A DNA stretch of 64,000 nucleotides, taken from NCBI RefSeq assembly GCF_037042905.1, contig NC_087249.1, forward strand, positions 56,078,401-56,142,400, in the 5' to 3' direction. Position 1 is the first letter of the stretch, and each line of letters opens with the position of its first letter. Positions 1 to 14,251 of the stretch are shown here, piece by piece. The translations under genes and the position numbers were made by a program. The stretch is from Lytechinus pictus (lineage: Eukaryota > Echinodermata > Echinoidea > Temnopleuroida > Toxopneustidae). The notes below the pieces were generated by a model that saw only the letters and a program-made list of their open reading frames with translations, was not told where the DNA came from and ran no database searches.

Positions 1-3000
1 AATTAATCTGTTAAATCTTGTCCGTAAACTTACATCTGCTTTACAGTAAATTTACAAAGATGTATCGTAAACGTCTCCTTACGTCAATAAATTTACCATA
101 AACCTGATTTTTCTGTAAAATTTACAAATTTTCCGAAGAAATTGCACTTGACACATAATACAAATTAATCTGTTAAATCTTTTCCGTAAACTTACATCTA
201 CTTTACAGTAAATATACAAGATGTATCGTAAACGTCTCCTTTCAATAAATGATCTCCACTACAATTACGGACAACGTCAGTAAATTTATCATCAACCTGA
301 TTTTTCTCTAAATTCTACAAAGTCTCCGTAGAAATTGCACTTTATGTGTTAAATCTTGTCCATAAATTTACAGCTACACATACTTTGTGGTAAATTTACA
401 AAGTACCGTAAACGTCTCCTTTCAATAATGATCTTCATTATAATTACGGACAACGTCAGTAAATTTATCATTAACCTGATTTTTCTGTGAATTCTAAGAA
501 AGTTTCCGTAGTAATTGCACTTTACAAATTACGAATTAATCTGTTAAATCTTGTCCGTAAACTTACATCTGCTTTACAGTAAATTTACAAAGATGTATCG
601 TAAACGTCTTCTTACAGCAATAAATTTACCATAAACCTGATTTTTCTGTACAATTTACAAATTTTCCGAAGAAATTGCACTTGACACATAATACAAATTA
701 ATCTGTTAAATCTTTTCCGTAAACTTACATCTACTTTACAGTAAATATACAAGATGTATCGTAAACGTCTCCTTTCAATAAATGATCTCCACTACAATTA
801 CGGACAACGTCAGTAAATTTATCATCAACCTGATTTTTCTCTAAATTCTACAAAGTCTCCGTAGAAATTGCACTTTATGTGTTAAATCTTGTCCATAAAT
901 TTACAGCTACACATACTTTGTGGTAAATTTACAAAGTACCGTAAACGTCTCCTTTCAATAATGATCTTCATTATAATTACGGACAACGTCAGTAAATTGA
1001 TCATCAACCTGATTTTTCTGTAAATTCTACAAAGTTTCCGTAGAAATTGCACTTTATGTGTTGAATCTTGTCCATAAATTTACAGCTACACATACTTTGT
1101 GGTAAATTTACAAAGTACCGTAAACGTCTCCTTTCAATAATGATCTTCATTATAATTATGGACAACGTCAGTAAATTTATCATCAACCTGATTTTTCTGT
1201 AAATTCTACAAAGTTTCCGTAGTAATTGCACATACGAATTAATCCGTAAACTTACAGCTACTTTATAGTAAATTTACAAAGATTTGTACCGTAAACCACT
1301 CAACGTCTCCTTTTAAGAATGATCTTTACTACAATTACGGACAACGTCAGAAATTTTATCACTTACTTGATTTTTCTGTCAATTTTACAAATTTTTCCGT
1401 AGAAATTGCACTTTACAAATTACGAATTAATCTGTTAAATCTTGTCTGTAAACTTACATCTGCTTTACAGTTAATTTACAAAGATGTATCGTAAACGTCA
1501 CCTTACGTCAATAAATTTACCATAAACCTGATTTTTCTGTAAAATTTACAAATTTTTCAAAGAAATTGCACTTTACACATAATACAAATTTAATCTGTTA
1601 AATCTTGTCCGTAAACTTACATCTACTTTACAGTAAATTTACAAGATTTATCGTAAACATCTCCTTTCAATAAATGATCTTCACTACAATTACGGACAAC
1701 GTCAGTAAATTAATCATCAACCTGATTTTTCTGTAAATTCTACAAAGTTTCCGTAGAAATTGCACTTTATGTGTTAAATCTTGTCCGTAAATTTACAGCT
1801 ACACATACTTTGTGGTAAATTTACAAAGTACCGTAAACGTCTCCTTTCAATAATGATCTTCACTACAATAACGGTCAACGTCAGTAAATTTATCATTAAC
1901 CTGATTTTTCTGTGAATTCTACAAAAGTTTCCGTAGTAATTCCACATACGAATTAATCCGTAAACTTACAGCTACTTTCTAGTAAATTTACAAAGATTTG
2001 TACCGTAAACCACTCAACGTCTCCTTTTAAGAATGATCTTTACTACAATTACGGACAACGTCAGAAATTTTATCACTTACTTGATTTTTCTGTAAAATTT
2101 ACAAATTTTCCGAAAAAATTGCACTTTACACATAATACAAATTAATCTGTTAAATCTTTTCCGTAAACTTACATCTACTTTACAGTAAATTTACAAGATG
2201 TATCGTAAACGTCTTCTTTCAATAAATGATCTTCACTACAATTACGGACAACGTCAGTAAATTTATCATCAACCTGATTTTTCTCTAAATTCTACAAAGT
2301 TTTCGTAGAAATTGCACTTTATGTGTTAAATCTTGTCCATAAATTTACAGCTACACATACTTTGTGGTAAATTTACAAAGTACCGTAAACGTCTCCTTTC
2401 AATAATGATCTTCATTATAATTACGGACAACGTCAGTAAATTGATCATCAACCTGATTTTTCTGTAAATTCTACAAAGTTTCCGTAGAAATTGCACTTTA
2501 TGTGTTAAATCTTGTCCGTAAATTTACAACTACACATACTTTGTGGTAAATTTACAAAGTACCGTAAACGTCTCCTTTCAATAATGATCTTCACCACAAT
2601 AACGGACAACGTCAGTAAATTTATCATTAACCTGATTTCTCTGTGAATTCTACAAAAGTTTCCGTAGTAATTGCACTTTACAAATTACGAATTAATCTGT
2701 TAAATCTTGTCCGTAAACTTACATCTGCTTTACAGTAAATTTACAAAGATGTATCGTAAACGTCTCCTTACGTCAATAAATTTACCATAAACCTGATTTT
2801 TCTGTAAAATTTACAAATTTTCCGAAGAAATTGCACTTGACACATAATACAAATTAATCTGTTAAATCTTTTCCGTAAACTTACATCTACTTTACAGTAA
2901 ATATACAAGATGTATCGTAAACGTCTCCTTTCAATAATGATCTTCACTACAATAACGGTCAACGTCAGTAAATTTATCATTAACCTGATTTTTCTGTGAA

Positions 3001-3593
3001 TTCTACAAAAGTTTCCGTAGTAATTCCACATACGAATTAATCCGTAAACTTACAGCTACTTTCTAGTAAATTTACAAAGATTTGTACCGTAAACCACTCA
3101 ACGTCTCCTTTTAAGAATGATCTTTACTACAATTACGGACAACGTCAGAAATTTTATCACTTACTTGATTTTTCTGTAAAATTTACAAATTTTCCGAAAA
3201 AATTGCACTTTACACATAATACAAATTAATCTGTTAAATCTTTTCCGTAAACTTACATCTACTTTACAGTAAATTTACAAGATGTATCGTAAACGTCTTC
3301 TTTCAATAAATGATCTTCACTACAATTACGGACAACGTCAGTAAATTTATCATCAACCTGATTTTTCTCTAAATTCTACAAAGTTTTCGTAGAAATTGCA
3401 CTTTATGTGTTAAATCTTGTCCATAAATTTACAGCTACACATACTTTGTGGTAAATTTACAAAGTACCGTAAACGTCTCCTTTCAATAATGATCTTCATT
3501 ATAATTACGGACAACGTCAGTAAATTGATCATCAACCTGATTTTTCTGTAAATTCTACAAAGTTTCCGTAGAAATTGCACTTTACAAATTACG
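1..3593. repeat. Higher-order repeat unit, copy 1 (3,593-bp period)
   Basis: Position 1 onward reappears at 3594 onward with only scattered substitutions (for example ACAGCTACAC versus ACAGATACAC near 3966). The register holds to about 5870, where one 179-bp monomer is missing from the second copy. This is the pattern expected of unequal exchange between satellite repeats. Confidence 0.85.
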
Positions 3594-6500
3594 AATTAAT
3601 CTGTTAAATCTTGTCCGTAAACTTACATCTGCTTTACAGTAAATTTACAAAGATGTATCGTAAACGTCTCCTTACGTCAATAAATTTACCATAAACCTGA
3701 TTTTTCTGTAAAATTTACAAATTTTCCGAAGAAATTGCACTTGACACATAATACAAATTAATCTGTTAAATCTTTTCCGTAAACTTACATCTACTTTACA
3801 GTAAATATACAAGATGTATCGTAAACGTCTCCTTTCAATAAATGATCTCCACTACAATTACGGACAACGTCAGTAAATTTATCATCAACCTGATTTTTCT
3901 CTAAATTCTACAAAGTCTCCGTAGAAATTGCACTTTATGTGTTAAATCTTGTCCATAAATTTACAGATACACATACTTTGTGGTAAATTTACAAAGTACC
4001 GTAAACGTCTCCTTTCAATAATGATCTTCATTATAATTACGGACAACGTCAGTAAATTTATCATTAACCTGATTTTTCTGTGAATTCTAAGAAAGTTTCC
4101 GTAGTAATTGCACTTTACAAATTACGAATTAATCTGTTAAATCTTGTCCGTAAACTTACATCTGCTTTACAGTAAATTTACAAAGATGTATCGTAAACGT
4201 CTTCTTACAGCAATAAATTTACCATAAACCTGATTTTTCTGTAAAATTTACAAATTTTCCGAAGAAATTGCACTTGACACATAATACAAATTAATCTGTT
4301 AAATCTTTTCCGTAAACTTACATCTACTTTACAGTAAATATACAAGATGTATCGTAAACGTCTCCTTTCAATAAATGATCTCCACTACAATTACGGACAA
4401 CGTCAGTAAATTTATCATCAACCTGATTTTTCTCTAAATTCTACAAAGTCTCCGTAGAAATTGCACTTTATGTGTTAAATCTTGTCCATAAATTTACAGC
4501 TACACATACTTTGTGGTAAATTTACAAAGTACCGTAAACGTCTCCTTTCAATAATGATCTTCATTATAATTACGGACAACGTCAGTAAATTGATCATCAA
4601 CCTGATTTTTCTGTAAATTCTACAAAGTTTCCGTAGAAATTGCACTTTATGTGTTGAATCTTGTCCATAAATTTACAGCTACACATACTTTGTGGTAAAT
4701 TTACAAAGTACCGTAAACGTCTCCTTTCAATAATGATCTTCATTATAATTATGGACAACGTCAGTAAATTTATCATCAACCTGATTTTTCTGTAAATTCT
4801 AAAAAGTTTCCGTAGTAATTGCACATACGAATTAATCCGTAAACTTACAGCTACTTTATAGTAAATTTACAAAGATTTGTACCGTAAACCACTCAACGTC
4901 TCCTTTTAAGAATGATCTTTACTACAATTACGGACAACGTCAGAAATTTTATCACTTACTTGATTTTTCTGTCAATTTTACAAATTTTTCCGTAGAAATT
5001 GCACTTTACAAATTACGAATTAATCTGTTAAATCTTGTCTGTAAACTTACATCTGCTTTACAGTTAATTTACAAAGATGTATCGTAAACGTCACCTTACG
5101 TCAATAAATTTACCATAAACCTGATTTTTCTGTAAAATTTACAAATTTTTCAAAGAAATTGCACTTTACACATAATACAAATTTAATCTGTTAAATCTTG
5201 TCCGTAAACTTACATCTACTTTACAGTAAATTTACAAGATTTATCGTAAACATCTCCTTTCAATAAATGATCTTCACTACAATTACGGACAACGTCAGTA
5301 AATTAATCATCAACCTGATTTTTCTGTAAATTCTACAAAGTTTCCGTAGAAATTGCACTTTATGTGTTAAATCTTGTCCGTAAATTTACAGCTACACATA
5401 CTTTGTGGTAAATTTACAAAGTACCGTAAACGTCTCCTTTCAATAATGATCTTCACTACAATAACGGTCAACGTCAGTAAATTTATCATTAACCTGATTT
5501 TTCTGTGAATTCTACAAAAGTTTCCGTAGTAATTCCACATACGAATTAATCCGTAAACTTACAGCTACTTTCTAGTAAATTTACAAAGATTTGTACCGTA
5601 AACCACTCAACGTCTCCTTTTAAGAATGATCTTTACTACAATTACGGACAACGTCAGAAATTTTATCACTTACTTGATTTTTCTGTAAAATTTACAAATT
5701 TTCCGAAAAAATTGCACTTTACACATAATACAAATTAATCTGTTAAATCTTTTCCGTAAACTTACATCTACTTTACAGTAAATTTACAAGATGTATCGTA
5801 AACGTCTTCTTTCAATAAATGATCTTCACTACAATTACGGACAACGTCAGTAAATTTATCATCAACCTGATTTTTCTGTAAATTCTACAAAGTTTCCGTA
5901 GAAATTGCACTTTATGTGTTAAATCTTGTCCGTAAATTTACAACTACACATACTTTGTGGTAAATTTACAAAGTACCGTAAACGTCTCCTTTCAATAATG
6001 ATCTTCACCACAATAACGGACAACGTCAGTAAATTTATCATTAACCTGATTTCTCTGTGAATTCTACAAAAGTTTCCGTAGTAATTGCACTTTACAAATT
6101 ACGAATTAATCTGTTAAATCTTGTCCGTAAACTTACATCTGCTTTACAGTAAATTTACAAAGATGTATCGTAAACGTCTCCTTACGTCAATAAATTTACC
6201 ATAAACCTGATTTTTCTGTAAAATTTACAAATTTTCCGAAGAAATTGCACTTGACACATAATACAAATTAATCTGTTAAATCTTTTCCGTAAACTTACAT
6301 CTACTTTACAGTAAATATACAAGATGTATCGTAAACGTCTCCTTTCAATAAATGATCTCCACTACAATTACGGACAACGTCAGTAAATTTATCATCAACC
6401 TGATTTTTCTCTAAATTCTACAAAGTCTCCGTAGAAATTGCACTTTATGTGTTAAATCTTGTCCATAAATTTACAGCTACACATACTTTGTGGTAAATTT

Positions 6501-7180
6501 ACAAAGTACCGTAAACGTCTCCTTTCAATAATGATCTTCATTATAATTACGGACAACGTCAGTAAATTTATCATTAACCTGATTTTTCTGTGAATTCTAA
6601 GAAAGTTTCCGTAGTAATTGCACTTTACAAATTACGAATTAATCTGTTAAATCTTGTCCGTAAACTTACATCTGCTTTACAGTAAATTTACAAAGATGTA
6701 TCGTAAACGTCTTCTTACAGCAATAAATTTACCATAAACCTGATTTTTCTGTAAAATTTACAAATTTTCCGAAGAAATTGCCCTTGACACATAATACAAA
6801 TTAATCTGTTAAATCTTTTCCGTAAACTTACATCTACTTTACAGTAAATATACAAGATGTATCGTAAACGTCTCCTTTCAATAAATGATCTCCACTACAA
6901 TTACGGACAACGTCAGTAAATTTATCATCAACCTGATTTTTCTGTAAATTCTACAAAGTTTCCGTAGAAATTGCACTTTATGTGTTAAATCTTGTCCATA
7001 AATTTACAGCTACACATACTTTGTGGTAAATTTACAAAGTACCGTAAACGTCTCCTTTCAATAATGATCTTCACTACAATAACGGACAACGTCAGTAAAT
7101 TTATCATTAACCTGATTTTTCTGTGAATTCTACAAAAGTTTCCGTAGTAATTGCACATACGAATTAATCCGTAAACTTAC
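3594..7180. repeat. Higher-order repeat unit, copy 2, with rearranged 3' part
   Basis: Matches 1-2290 at an offset of 3,593 up to about 5870, then follows the first copy at an offset about 179 bp shorter. Further right (7.2-11.3 kb) the same monomer subtypes appear in other orders, so the array is a mosaic rather than a clean series of identical units. The right boundary given here is approximate. Confidence 0.6.
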
Positions 7181-10100
7181 AGCTACTTTCTAGTAAATTT
7201 ACAAAGATTTGTACCGTAAACCACTCAATGTCTCCTTTTAAGAATGATCTTTACTACATTTACGGACAACGTCAGAAATTTTATCACTTACTTGATTTTT
7301 CTGTCAATTTTACAAATTTTTCCGTAGAAATTGCACTTTACAAATTACGAATTAATCTGTTAAATCTTGTCCGTAAACTTACATCTGCTTTACAGTAAAT
7401 TTACAAGGATGTATCGTAAACGTCTCCTTACGTCAATAAATTTACCATAAACCTGGTTTTTCTGTAAAATTTACAAATTTTCCGAAGAAATTGCACTTTA
7501 CACATAATACAAATTAATCTGTTAAATCTTGTCCTTAAACTTACATCTACTTTACAGTAAATTTACAAGATGTATCGTAAACGTCTCCTTTCAATAAATG
7601 ATCTTCACTACAATAACGGACAACGTCAGTAAATTTATCATTAACCTGATTTTTCTGTGAATTCTACAAAAGTTTCCGTAGTAATTGCTCATACGAATTA
7701 ATCCGTAAACTTACAGCTACTTTTTAGTAAATTTACAAAGATTTGTACCGTAAACCACTCAACGTCTTCTTTTAAGAATGATCTTTACTACAATTACGGA
7801 CAACGTCAGAAATTTTATCACTTAATTGATTTTTCTGTGAATTTTACAAATTTTTCCGTAGAAATTGCACTTTAAAAATTACGAATTAATCTTTTTAAAT
7901 CTTGTCCGTAAACTTACATCTGCTTTACAGTAAATTTACAAAGATGTATCGTAAACGTCTCCTTACGTCAATAAATTTACCATGAACCTGATTTTTTTGT
8001 AAAATTTACAAATTTTCCAAAGAAATTGCACTTTACACATAATACAAATTAATCTGTTAAATCTTGTCCGTAAACTTACATCTACTTTACAGTAAATTTA
8101 CAAGATGTATCGTAAACGTCTCCTTTCAATAAATGATCTTCATTACAATTACGGACAATGTAAGTAAATTAATCATCAACCTGATTTTTCTGTAAATTCT
8201 ACAAAGTTTCCGTAGAAATTGCACTTTATGTGTTAAATCTTGTCCGTAAATTTACAGCTACACATACTTTGTGGTAAATTTACAAAGTACCATAAACGTC
8301 GCCTTTCAATAATGATCTTCACTACAATAACGGTCAACGTCAGTAAATTTATCATTAACCTGATTTTTCTGTGAATTCTACAAAAGTTTCCGTAGTAATT
8401 CCACATACGAATTAATCCGTAAACTTACAGCTACTTTCTAGTAAATTTACAAAGATTTGTACCGTAAACCACTCAACGTCTCCTTTTAAGAATGATCTTT
8501 ACTACAATTACGGACAACGTCAGAAATTTTATCACTTACTTGATTTTTCTGTAAAATTTACAAATTTTCCGAAAAAATTGCACTTTACACATAATACAAA
8601 TTAATCTGTTAAATCTTTTCCGTAAACTTACATCTACTTTACAGTAAATTTACAAGATGTATCGTAAACGTCTTCTTTCAATAAATGATCTTCACTACAA
8701 TTACGGACAACGTCAGTAAATTTATCATCAACCTGATTTTTCTCTAAATTCTAAAAAGTTTTCGTAGAAATTGCACTTTATGTGTTAAATCTTGTCCATA
8801 AATTTACAGCTACACATACTTTGTGGTAAATTTACAAAGTACCGTAAACGTCTCCTTTCAATAATGATCTTCATTATAATAAATAAGGACAACGTCAGTA
8901 AATTGATCATCAACCTGATTTTTCTGTAAATTCTACAAAGTTTCCGTAGAAATTGCACTTTATGTGTTAAATCTTGTCCGTAAATTTACAACTACACATA
9001 CTTTGTGGTAAATTTACAAAGTACCGTAAACATCTCCTTTCAATAATGATCTTCACCACAATAACGGACAACGCCAGTAAATTTATCATTAACCTGATTT
9101 CTCTGTGAATTCTACAAAAGTTTCCGTAGTAATTGCACTTTACAAATTACGAATTAATCTGTTAAATCTTGTCCGTAAACTTACATCTGCTTTACAGTAA
9201 ATTTACAAAGATGTATCGTAAACGTCTCCTTACGTCAATAAATTTACCATAAACCTGATTTTTCTGTAAAATTTACAAATTTTCCGAAGAAATTGCACTT
9301 GACACATAATACAAATTAATCTGTTAAATCTTTTCCGTAAACTTACATCTACTTTACAGTAAATATACAAGATGTATCGTAAACGTCTCCTTTCAATAAA
9401 TGATCTTCACTACAATTACGGACAATGTAAGTAAATTAATCATCAACCTGATTTTTCTGTAAATTCTACAAAGTTTCCGTAGAAATTGCACTTTATGTGT
9501 TAAATCTTGTCCGTAAATTTACAGCTACACATACTTTGTGGTAAATTTACAAAGTACCGTAAACGTCGCCTTTCAATAATGATCTTCACTACAATAACGG
9601 TCAACGTCAGTAAATTTATCATTAACCTGATTTTTCTGTGAATTCTACAAAAGTTTCCGTAGTAATTCCACATACGAATTAATCCGTAAACTTACAGCTA
9701 CTTTCTAGTAAATTTACAAAGATTTGTACCGTAAACCACTCAACGTCTCCTTTTAAGAATGATCTTTACTACAATTACGGACAACGTCAGAAATTTTATC
9801 ACTTACTTGATTTTTCTGTAAAATTTACAAATTTTCCGAAAAAATTGCACTTTACAAATAATACAAATTAATCTGTTAAATCTTTTCCGTAAACTTACAT
9901 CTACTTTACAGTAAATTTACAAGATGTATCGTAAACGTCTTCTTTCAATAAATGATCTTCACTACAATTACGGACAACGTCAGTAAATTTATCATCAACC
10001 TGATTTTTCTCTAAATTCTACAAAGTTTTCGTAGAAATTGCACTTTATGTGTTAAATCTTGTCCGTAAATTTACAACTACACATACTTTGTGGTAAATTT

Positions 10101-11312
10101 ACAAAGTACCGTAAACGTCTCCTTTCAATAATGATCTTCACCACAATAACGGACAACGTCAGTAAATTTATCATTAACCTGATTTCTCTGTGAATTCTAC
10201 AAAAGTTTCCGTAGTAATTGCACTTTACAAATTACGAATTAATCTGTTAAATCTTGTCCGTAAACTTACATCTGCTTTACAGTAAATTTACAAAGATGTA
10301 TCGTAAACGTCTCCTTACGTCAATAAATTTACCATAAACCTGATTTTTCTGTAAAATTTACAAATTTTCCGAAGAAATTGCACTTGACACATAATACAAA
10401 TTAATCTGTTAAATCTTTTCCGTAAACTTACATCTACTTTACAGTAAATATACAAGATGTATCGTAAACGTCTCCTTTCAATAAATGATCTCCACTACAA
10501 TTACGGACAACGTCAGTAAATTAATCATCAACCTGATTTTTCTCTAAATTCTACAAAGTCTCCGTAGAAATTGCACTTTATGTGTTAAATCTTGTCCATA
10601 AATTTACAGCTACACATACTTTGTGGTAAATTTACAAAGTACCGTAAACGTCTCCTTTCAATAATGATCTTCATTATAATTACGGACAACGTCAGTAAAT
10701 TTATCATTAACCTGATTTTTCTGTGAATTCTAAGAAAGTTTTTGTAGTAATTGCACTTTACAAATTACGAATTAATCTGTTAAATCTTGTCCGTAAACTT
10801 ACATCTGCTTTACAGTAAATTTACAAAGATGTATCGTAAACGTCTTCTTACAGCAATAAATTTACCATAAACCTGATTTTTCTGTAAAATTTACAAATTT
10901 TCCGAAGAAATTGCACTTTACACATAATACAAATTAATCTGTTAAATCTTGTCCGTAAACTTACATCTACTTTACAGTAAATTTACAAGATGTATCGTAA
11001 ACGTCTCCTTTCAATAAATGATCTTCACTACAATTACGGACAATGTCAGTAAATTAATCATCAACCTGATTTTTCTGTAAATTCTACAAAGTTTCCGTAG
11101 AAATTGCACTTTATGTGTTAAATCTTGTCCGTAAATTTACAGCTACACATACTTTGTGGTAAATTTACAAAGTACCGTAAACGTCTCCTTTCAATAATGA
11201 TCTTCACTACAATAACGGACAACGTCAGTAAATTTATCATTAACCTGATTTTTCTGTGAATTCTACAAAAGTTTCCGTAGTAATTGCACATACGAATTAA
11301 TCCGTAAACTTA

Positions 11313-11338
11313 CCCTTACAAAAAATTCCTGTAGTACT
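11313..11338 (+). repeat. Left TIR of giant element 1
   Basis: 26-bp terminal inverted repeat, identical to the reverse complement of 24126-24151 except at position 20 (T versus C). It follows directly on the TA at 11311-11312. Confidence 0.93.
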
Positions 11339-12360
11339 CTGTGATATGTACTGCAGGAAGTATCGCAGGAAAGTACTGCAGGAATTACGTGCACGTAATT
11401 TGGGACGGTACTACAGAAATGTACAACAGGAGTACAACAGGTCCGTGTCCTGTGATACTTCCTGTGGTAATAACCGCATAAGTATGGCAGGAAGTATGAC
11501 AGGACACGATCACCACAACCGCTACAACCGCTACAACCACTACCACACTACTATTAGTACTACAGGACAGTATCACAGGATAGTATCACAGGATAGTATC
11601 ACATGATAGTATGACAGGACAGTATGACAGGATAGTATGACAGGACAGTATGACAGGACAGTACTACAGGAATACCGCAGACCAGTATCACAGGGAAGTA
11701 CTACAGAACAGTATCGCAGGACAATACTACAGGAGTACCGCAGGCTTCTGGTACTGTGTCCTGTAGTACTGTCCTGTGATACTGGTCTGGTATTCCTGTA
11801 GTACTGTCCTGTGATACTGGTCTGGTATTCCTGTAGTACTGTCCTGTGATACTGGTCTGGTATTCCTGTAGTACTGTCCTGTGATACTGGTCTGGTATTC
11901 CTGTAGTACTGTCCTGTGATACTGGTCTGGTATTCCTGTAGTACTGTCCTGTGATACTATCCTGTGGTGATAAATAGTATCACAGGACAGTATGACAGGA
12001 CAGTACTTTAGGAATTCCGCAGACCAGTATCACAGGAAAGTACTACAGAACAGTACTACAGGACAGTACTGCAGGAATACCAAGAGACCTTACCGCAGGA
12101 CAATTCCTGCAGTACTGTCCTGTGGTATTCCTGTGATACTGATCTTTGATATCTTCTGTGGCATTATTGGTCTCATCCTGCAGCCTTCTTGTGATACTTT
12201 ACTGTGGTAATCCTGCAGGGGTATTCTTGTTGATTTCCTGTGACAATCCTATGGTATTGTCCTGTAGTAGTCTGTGCGATTTTCTCACGACACCGTCCTG
12301 CACTGGTTTGTTAGGCGTAGTAGTTTGTAAGAATTTCCTGTGATCCAGCACAACAACTTT
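11339..12360. repeat. Left subterminal array of giant element 1
   Basis: Dense, degenerate repeats of the words ACAGGACAGTA, TACTGCAGGA, CCTGTGATACT and CCTGTAGTACT. They run in one polarity at 11339-11740, the opposite polarity at 11757-11957, and the first polarity again at about 11968-12110, so long cruciform or hairpin pairings are possible. The open frames here are repeat-derived and not credible genes. Confidence 0.85.
11760..11957 (-). repeat. 35-bp minisatellite inside the left subterminal array
   Basis: CCTGTAGTACTGTCC recurs at 11760, 11795, 11830, 11865, 11900 and 11935, an exact 35-bp period. The copies are essentially identical and the last is partial. The unit is the reverse complement of the flanking subterminal words, so this block is an inverted, locally expanded piece of the same array. 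Confidence 0.95.
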
Positions 12361-12694
12361 GACATCTTGACTAATGAAAAGAGGCGTGAAAAAACCCACA
12401 AATTTGCAAAGACGTTAAAAGCATATTCACATACCTTTATTATGTATGAGCTGTACTATGCACAGTATAGAACATCTTTGATATCATAAATGACTGCTAG
12501 AATAATGCAGTAACATTTCATCTTTAGGATAAGACATGTACAAAGATTTATATCCATGAACATTGAGATGCCACATGAACTACTTTCACTATTCATACAT
12601 TGCTGCCATTTTGAGATCACATAAAGAAAGCTAGATTCGACCCAGAATCCTTCCCTCTAACACAACAATAAGCGATTATTATTAATACCTTGGT
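12361..12694. other. Core of element 1, no recognised feature
   Basis: AT-rich sequence after the subterminal array. I see no credible open frame, RNA gene or clear repeat. Confidence 0.5.
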
Positions 12695-12865
12695 CACATT
12701 CCTTGACCGGTTGCCTTACGGCGAGACAAAATCAGCAGTTTTAGGTATTCCTGTACAAACCACCCACGTGTAGCTGGTAGTAGCTGGTACAAGGATGATT
12801 AAGACTGTTAATTTTGACTCGACGTAAGGCCACGAGCCGGCGAATGTAACCAAGGCTTAACCAGT
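12695..12865. mobile_element. Short MITE
   Basis: Imperfect inverted repeat of about 40 bp. The left arm has CCTTGGTCACATTCC then TTACGGCGAGACAAAA; the right arm has TTTTGACTCGACGTAA then GAATGTAACCAAGG. The inner phrase TGTAGCTGGTAC and the arm sequence resemble the outer MITE at 62079-62823, so both probably belong to one family. No clear target duplication was found. Confidence 0.65.
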
Positions 12866-14243
12866 ATTATGGTTGCAAAAAAAACTGTAATAGCTGAGCA
12901 ATTGCATTTTCCCCTTCTTGTCAACACCCGATTGGCTTAATACTAAAAGCAGAACATCCTTTACTCAACCATGTTATGAAACAATGGATAACCACTTCTG
13001 CATGTACAGATAATGCATGGTGCACATACAGTAAGGGATGAAATTATGATGTGTTGATCACCAGTATAAACTTAAAGTACATGAACGTAATCATAATCAC
13101 TTCATTTTGCTCAGAATTCCATAAATACTGAAAGATATTTTTGAATGAATTTCACATGATTTAGAACGTTCACCATAGGTTAGAAAAAATATGAACATAA
13201 GATTACTTTGCCAAAACGTAGATCAAATCTATTGAGACATTAACCTTTTTGACATTGAATAGGCATATCATTTTACACAGTCTTCTTGTCTAAGAATTGC
13301 TCCAACTACGTATTGAAGGGTTATATATGAATGTAAGCATGAGCCCATCATAAACACGAAATTGCGGCATGTAATTTGATTTGCTACATGTCATAATTGA
13401 TAACTCAATGACGTTCAATACTTGATGTTGCTACATAAAATAATTAAGGTCATGTGGCAATGTGAATTCATACCTACTCGAGTCATTTAGTAATTTCAAT
13501 TAGTATATGACCTAATTAATTATGACATATAGCTCAAAATTGACTTGAATAATTATGACCAATTTGATTGACCTCAATTATTTGAAGTAGCAACATCAAT
13601 TATTTAACATAAGCACTCTCAATCGAGGTGGAGTAACTCTTCTTTAGGTCATGTTACTATTCGAATTGGAACATGTCATTGTTTAGGTCATGCAGCAATT
13701 CAAATTACTTGCTCAAGTAAACAATTACAATTGTAATATCACGCAAAATGAATTAGCTGTACATGACATAATTCTGTTCTTTGATGGGCTTATGCTTCCA
13801 TATATTAAGTAAATGGCTTTAATTCTTAATGATTATCCAAAAATTCATATACATAAAATAAACCAATATGAAGAGCATCATATCCAAAGTGATCACCAGT
13901 TCACCCAATGTTACAGTACAAAAATAAAAAGCTGATTTTCTTATGTACTTTCACACATGTTATACATGTGCACTGTATGTCACTTGACCCTGGCAGACAA
14001 TAGAATTGACAAGCAGTGAGTCCTACATGTACATGTAGCTGCCTGGTTTGCATACTTTAATGTTATATGAATTTCAATCATGGCCATGTGCTGTTTATAC
14101 ACTAAATGGAGGGATCTTGTCATAATGTTATGTCAATTAAAAACTGAATAAAATCCCAATTATCCTGAATAGCTAGACTAGCCCCCTTGCAATGGACATT
14201 GTAATCTTGTTTTCTTTTACCTTTCATTATTTTTGAAAATTTT
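12866..14243. other. Core of element 1, unrecognised AT-rich DNA
   Basis: No open frame of note. Around 13.35-13.75 kb the phrases GGTCATG and AATTATGAC recur in both orientations, suggesting a decayed inverted-repeat element, but I could not define its ends. Confidence 0.4.
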
Positions 14244-14251
14244 CATACAAC

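Larger units (their letters stand above)
1..11312. repeat. Megasatellite array, left block (about 180-bp monomers)
   Basis: Head-to-tail monomers, each marked by CCTGATTTTTCTGTAAA and later CCGTAAACGTCTCC. Marker positions at 103, 296, 475, 636, 829, 1008 and 1187 give monomer lengths of 193, 179, 161, 193, 179 and 179 bp, so several subtypes alternate in a higher-order order. Every monomer carries the self-complementary decamer GTAAATTTAC or close variants. The array runs off the left edge and stops at a TA where the 11313-24151 element is inserted; the same monomer resumes in register at 24152. The short minus-strand open frames of 75-87 codons recur with the repeat and I do not regard them as genes. 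Confidence 0.97.

Noticed and set aside
1004-1231. 75-codon minus-strand frame recurring at 4597, 27814 and 33705
   Set aside because: It repeats only because the satellite higher-order unit repeats. The sequence is the monomer read in one frame and has no independent coding features.
11346-11606. 86-codon plus-strand frame in the left subterminal array
   Set aside because: Built from the short repeat words, with a matching frame on the opposite strand; low-complexity translation.
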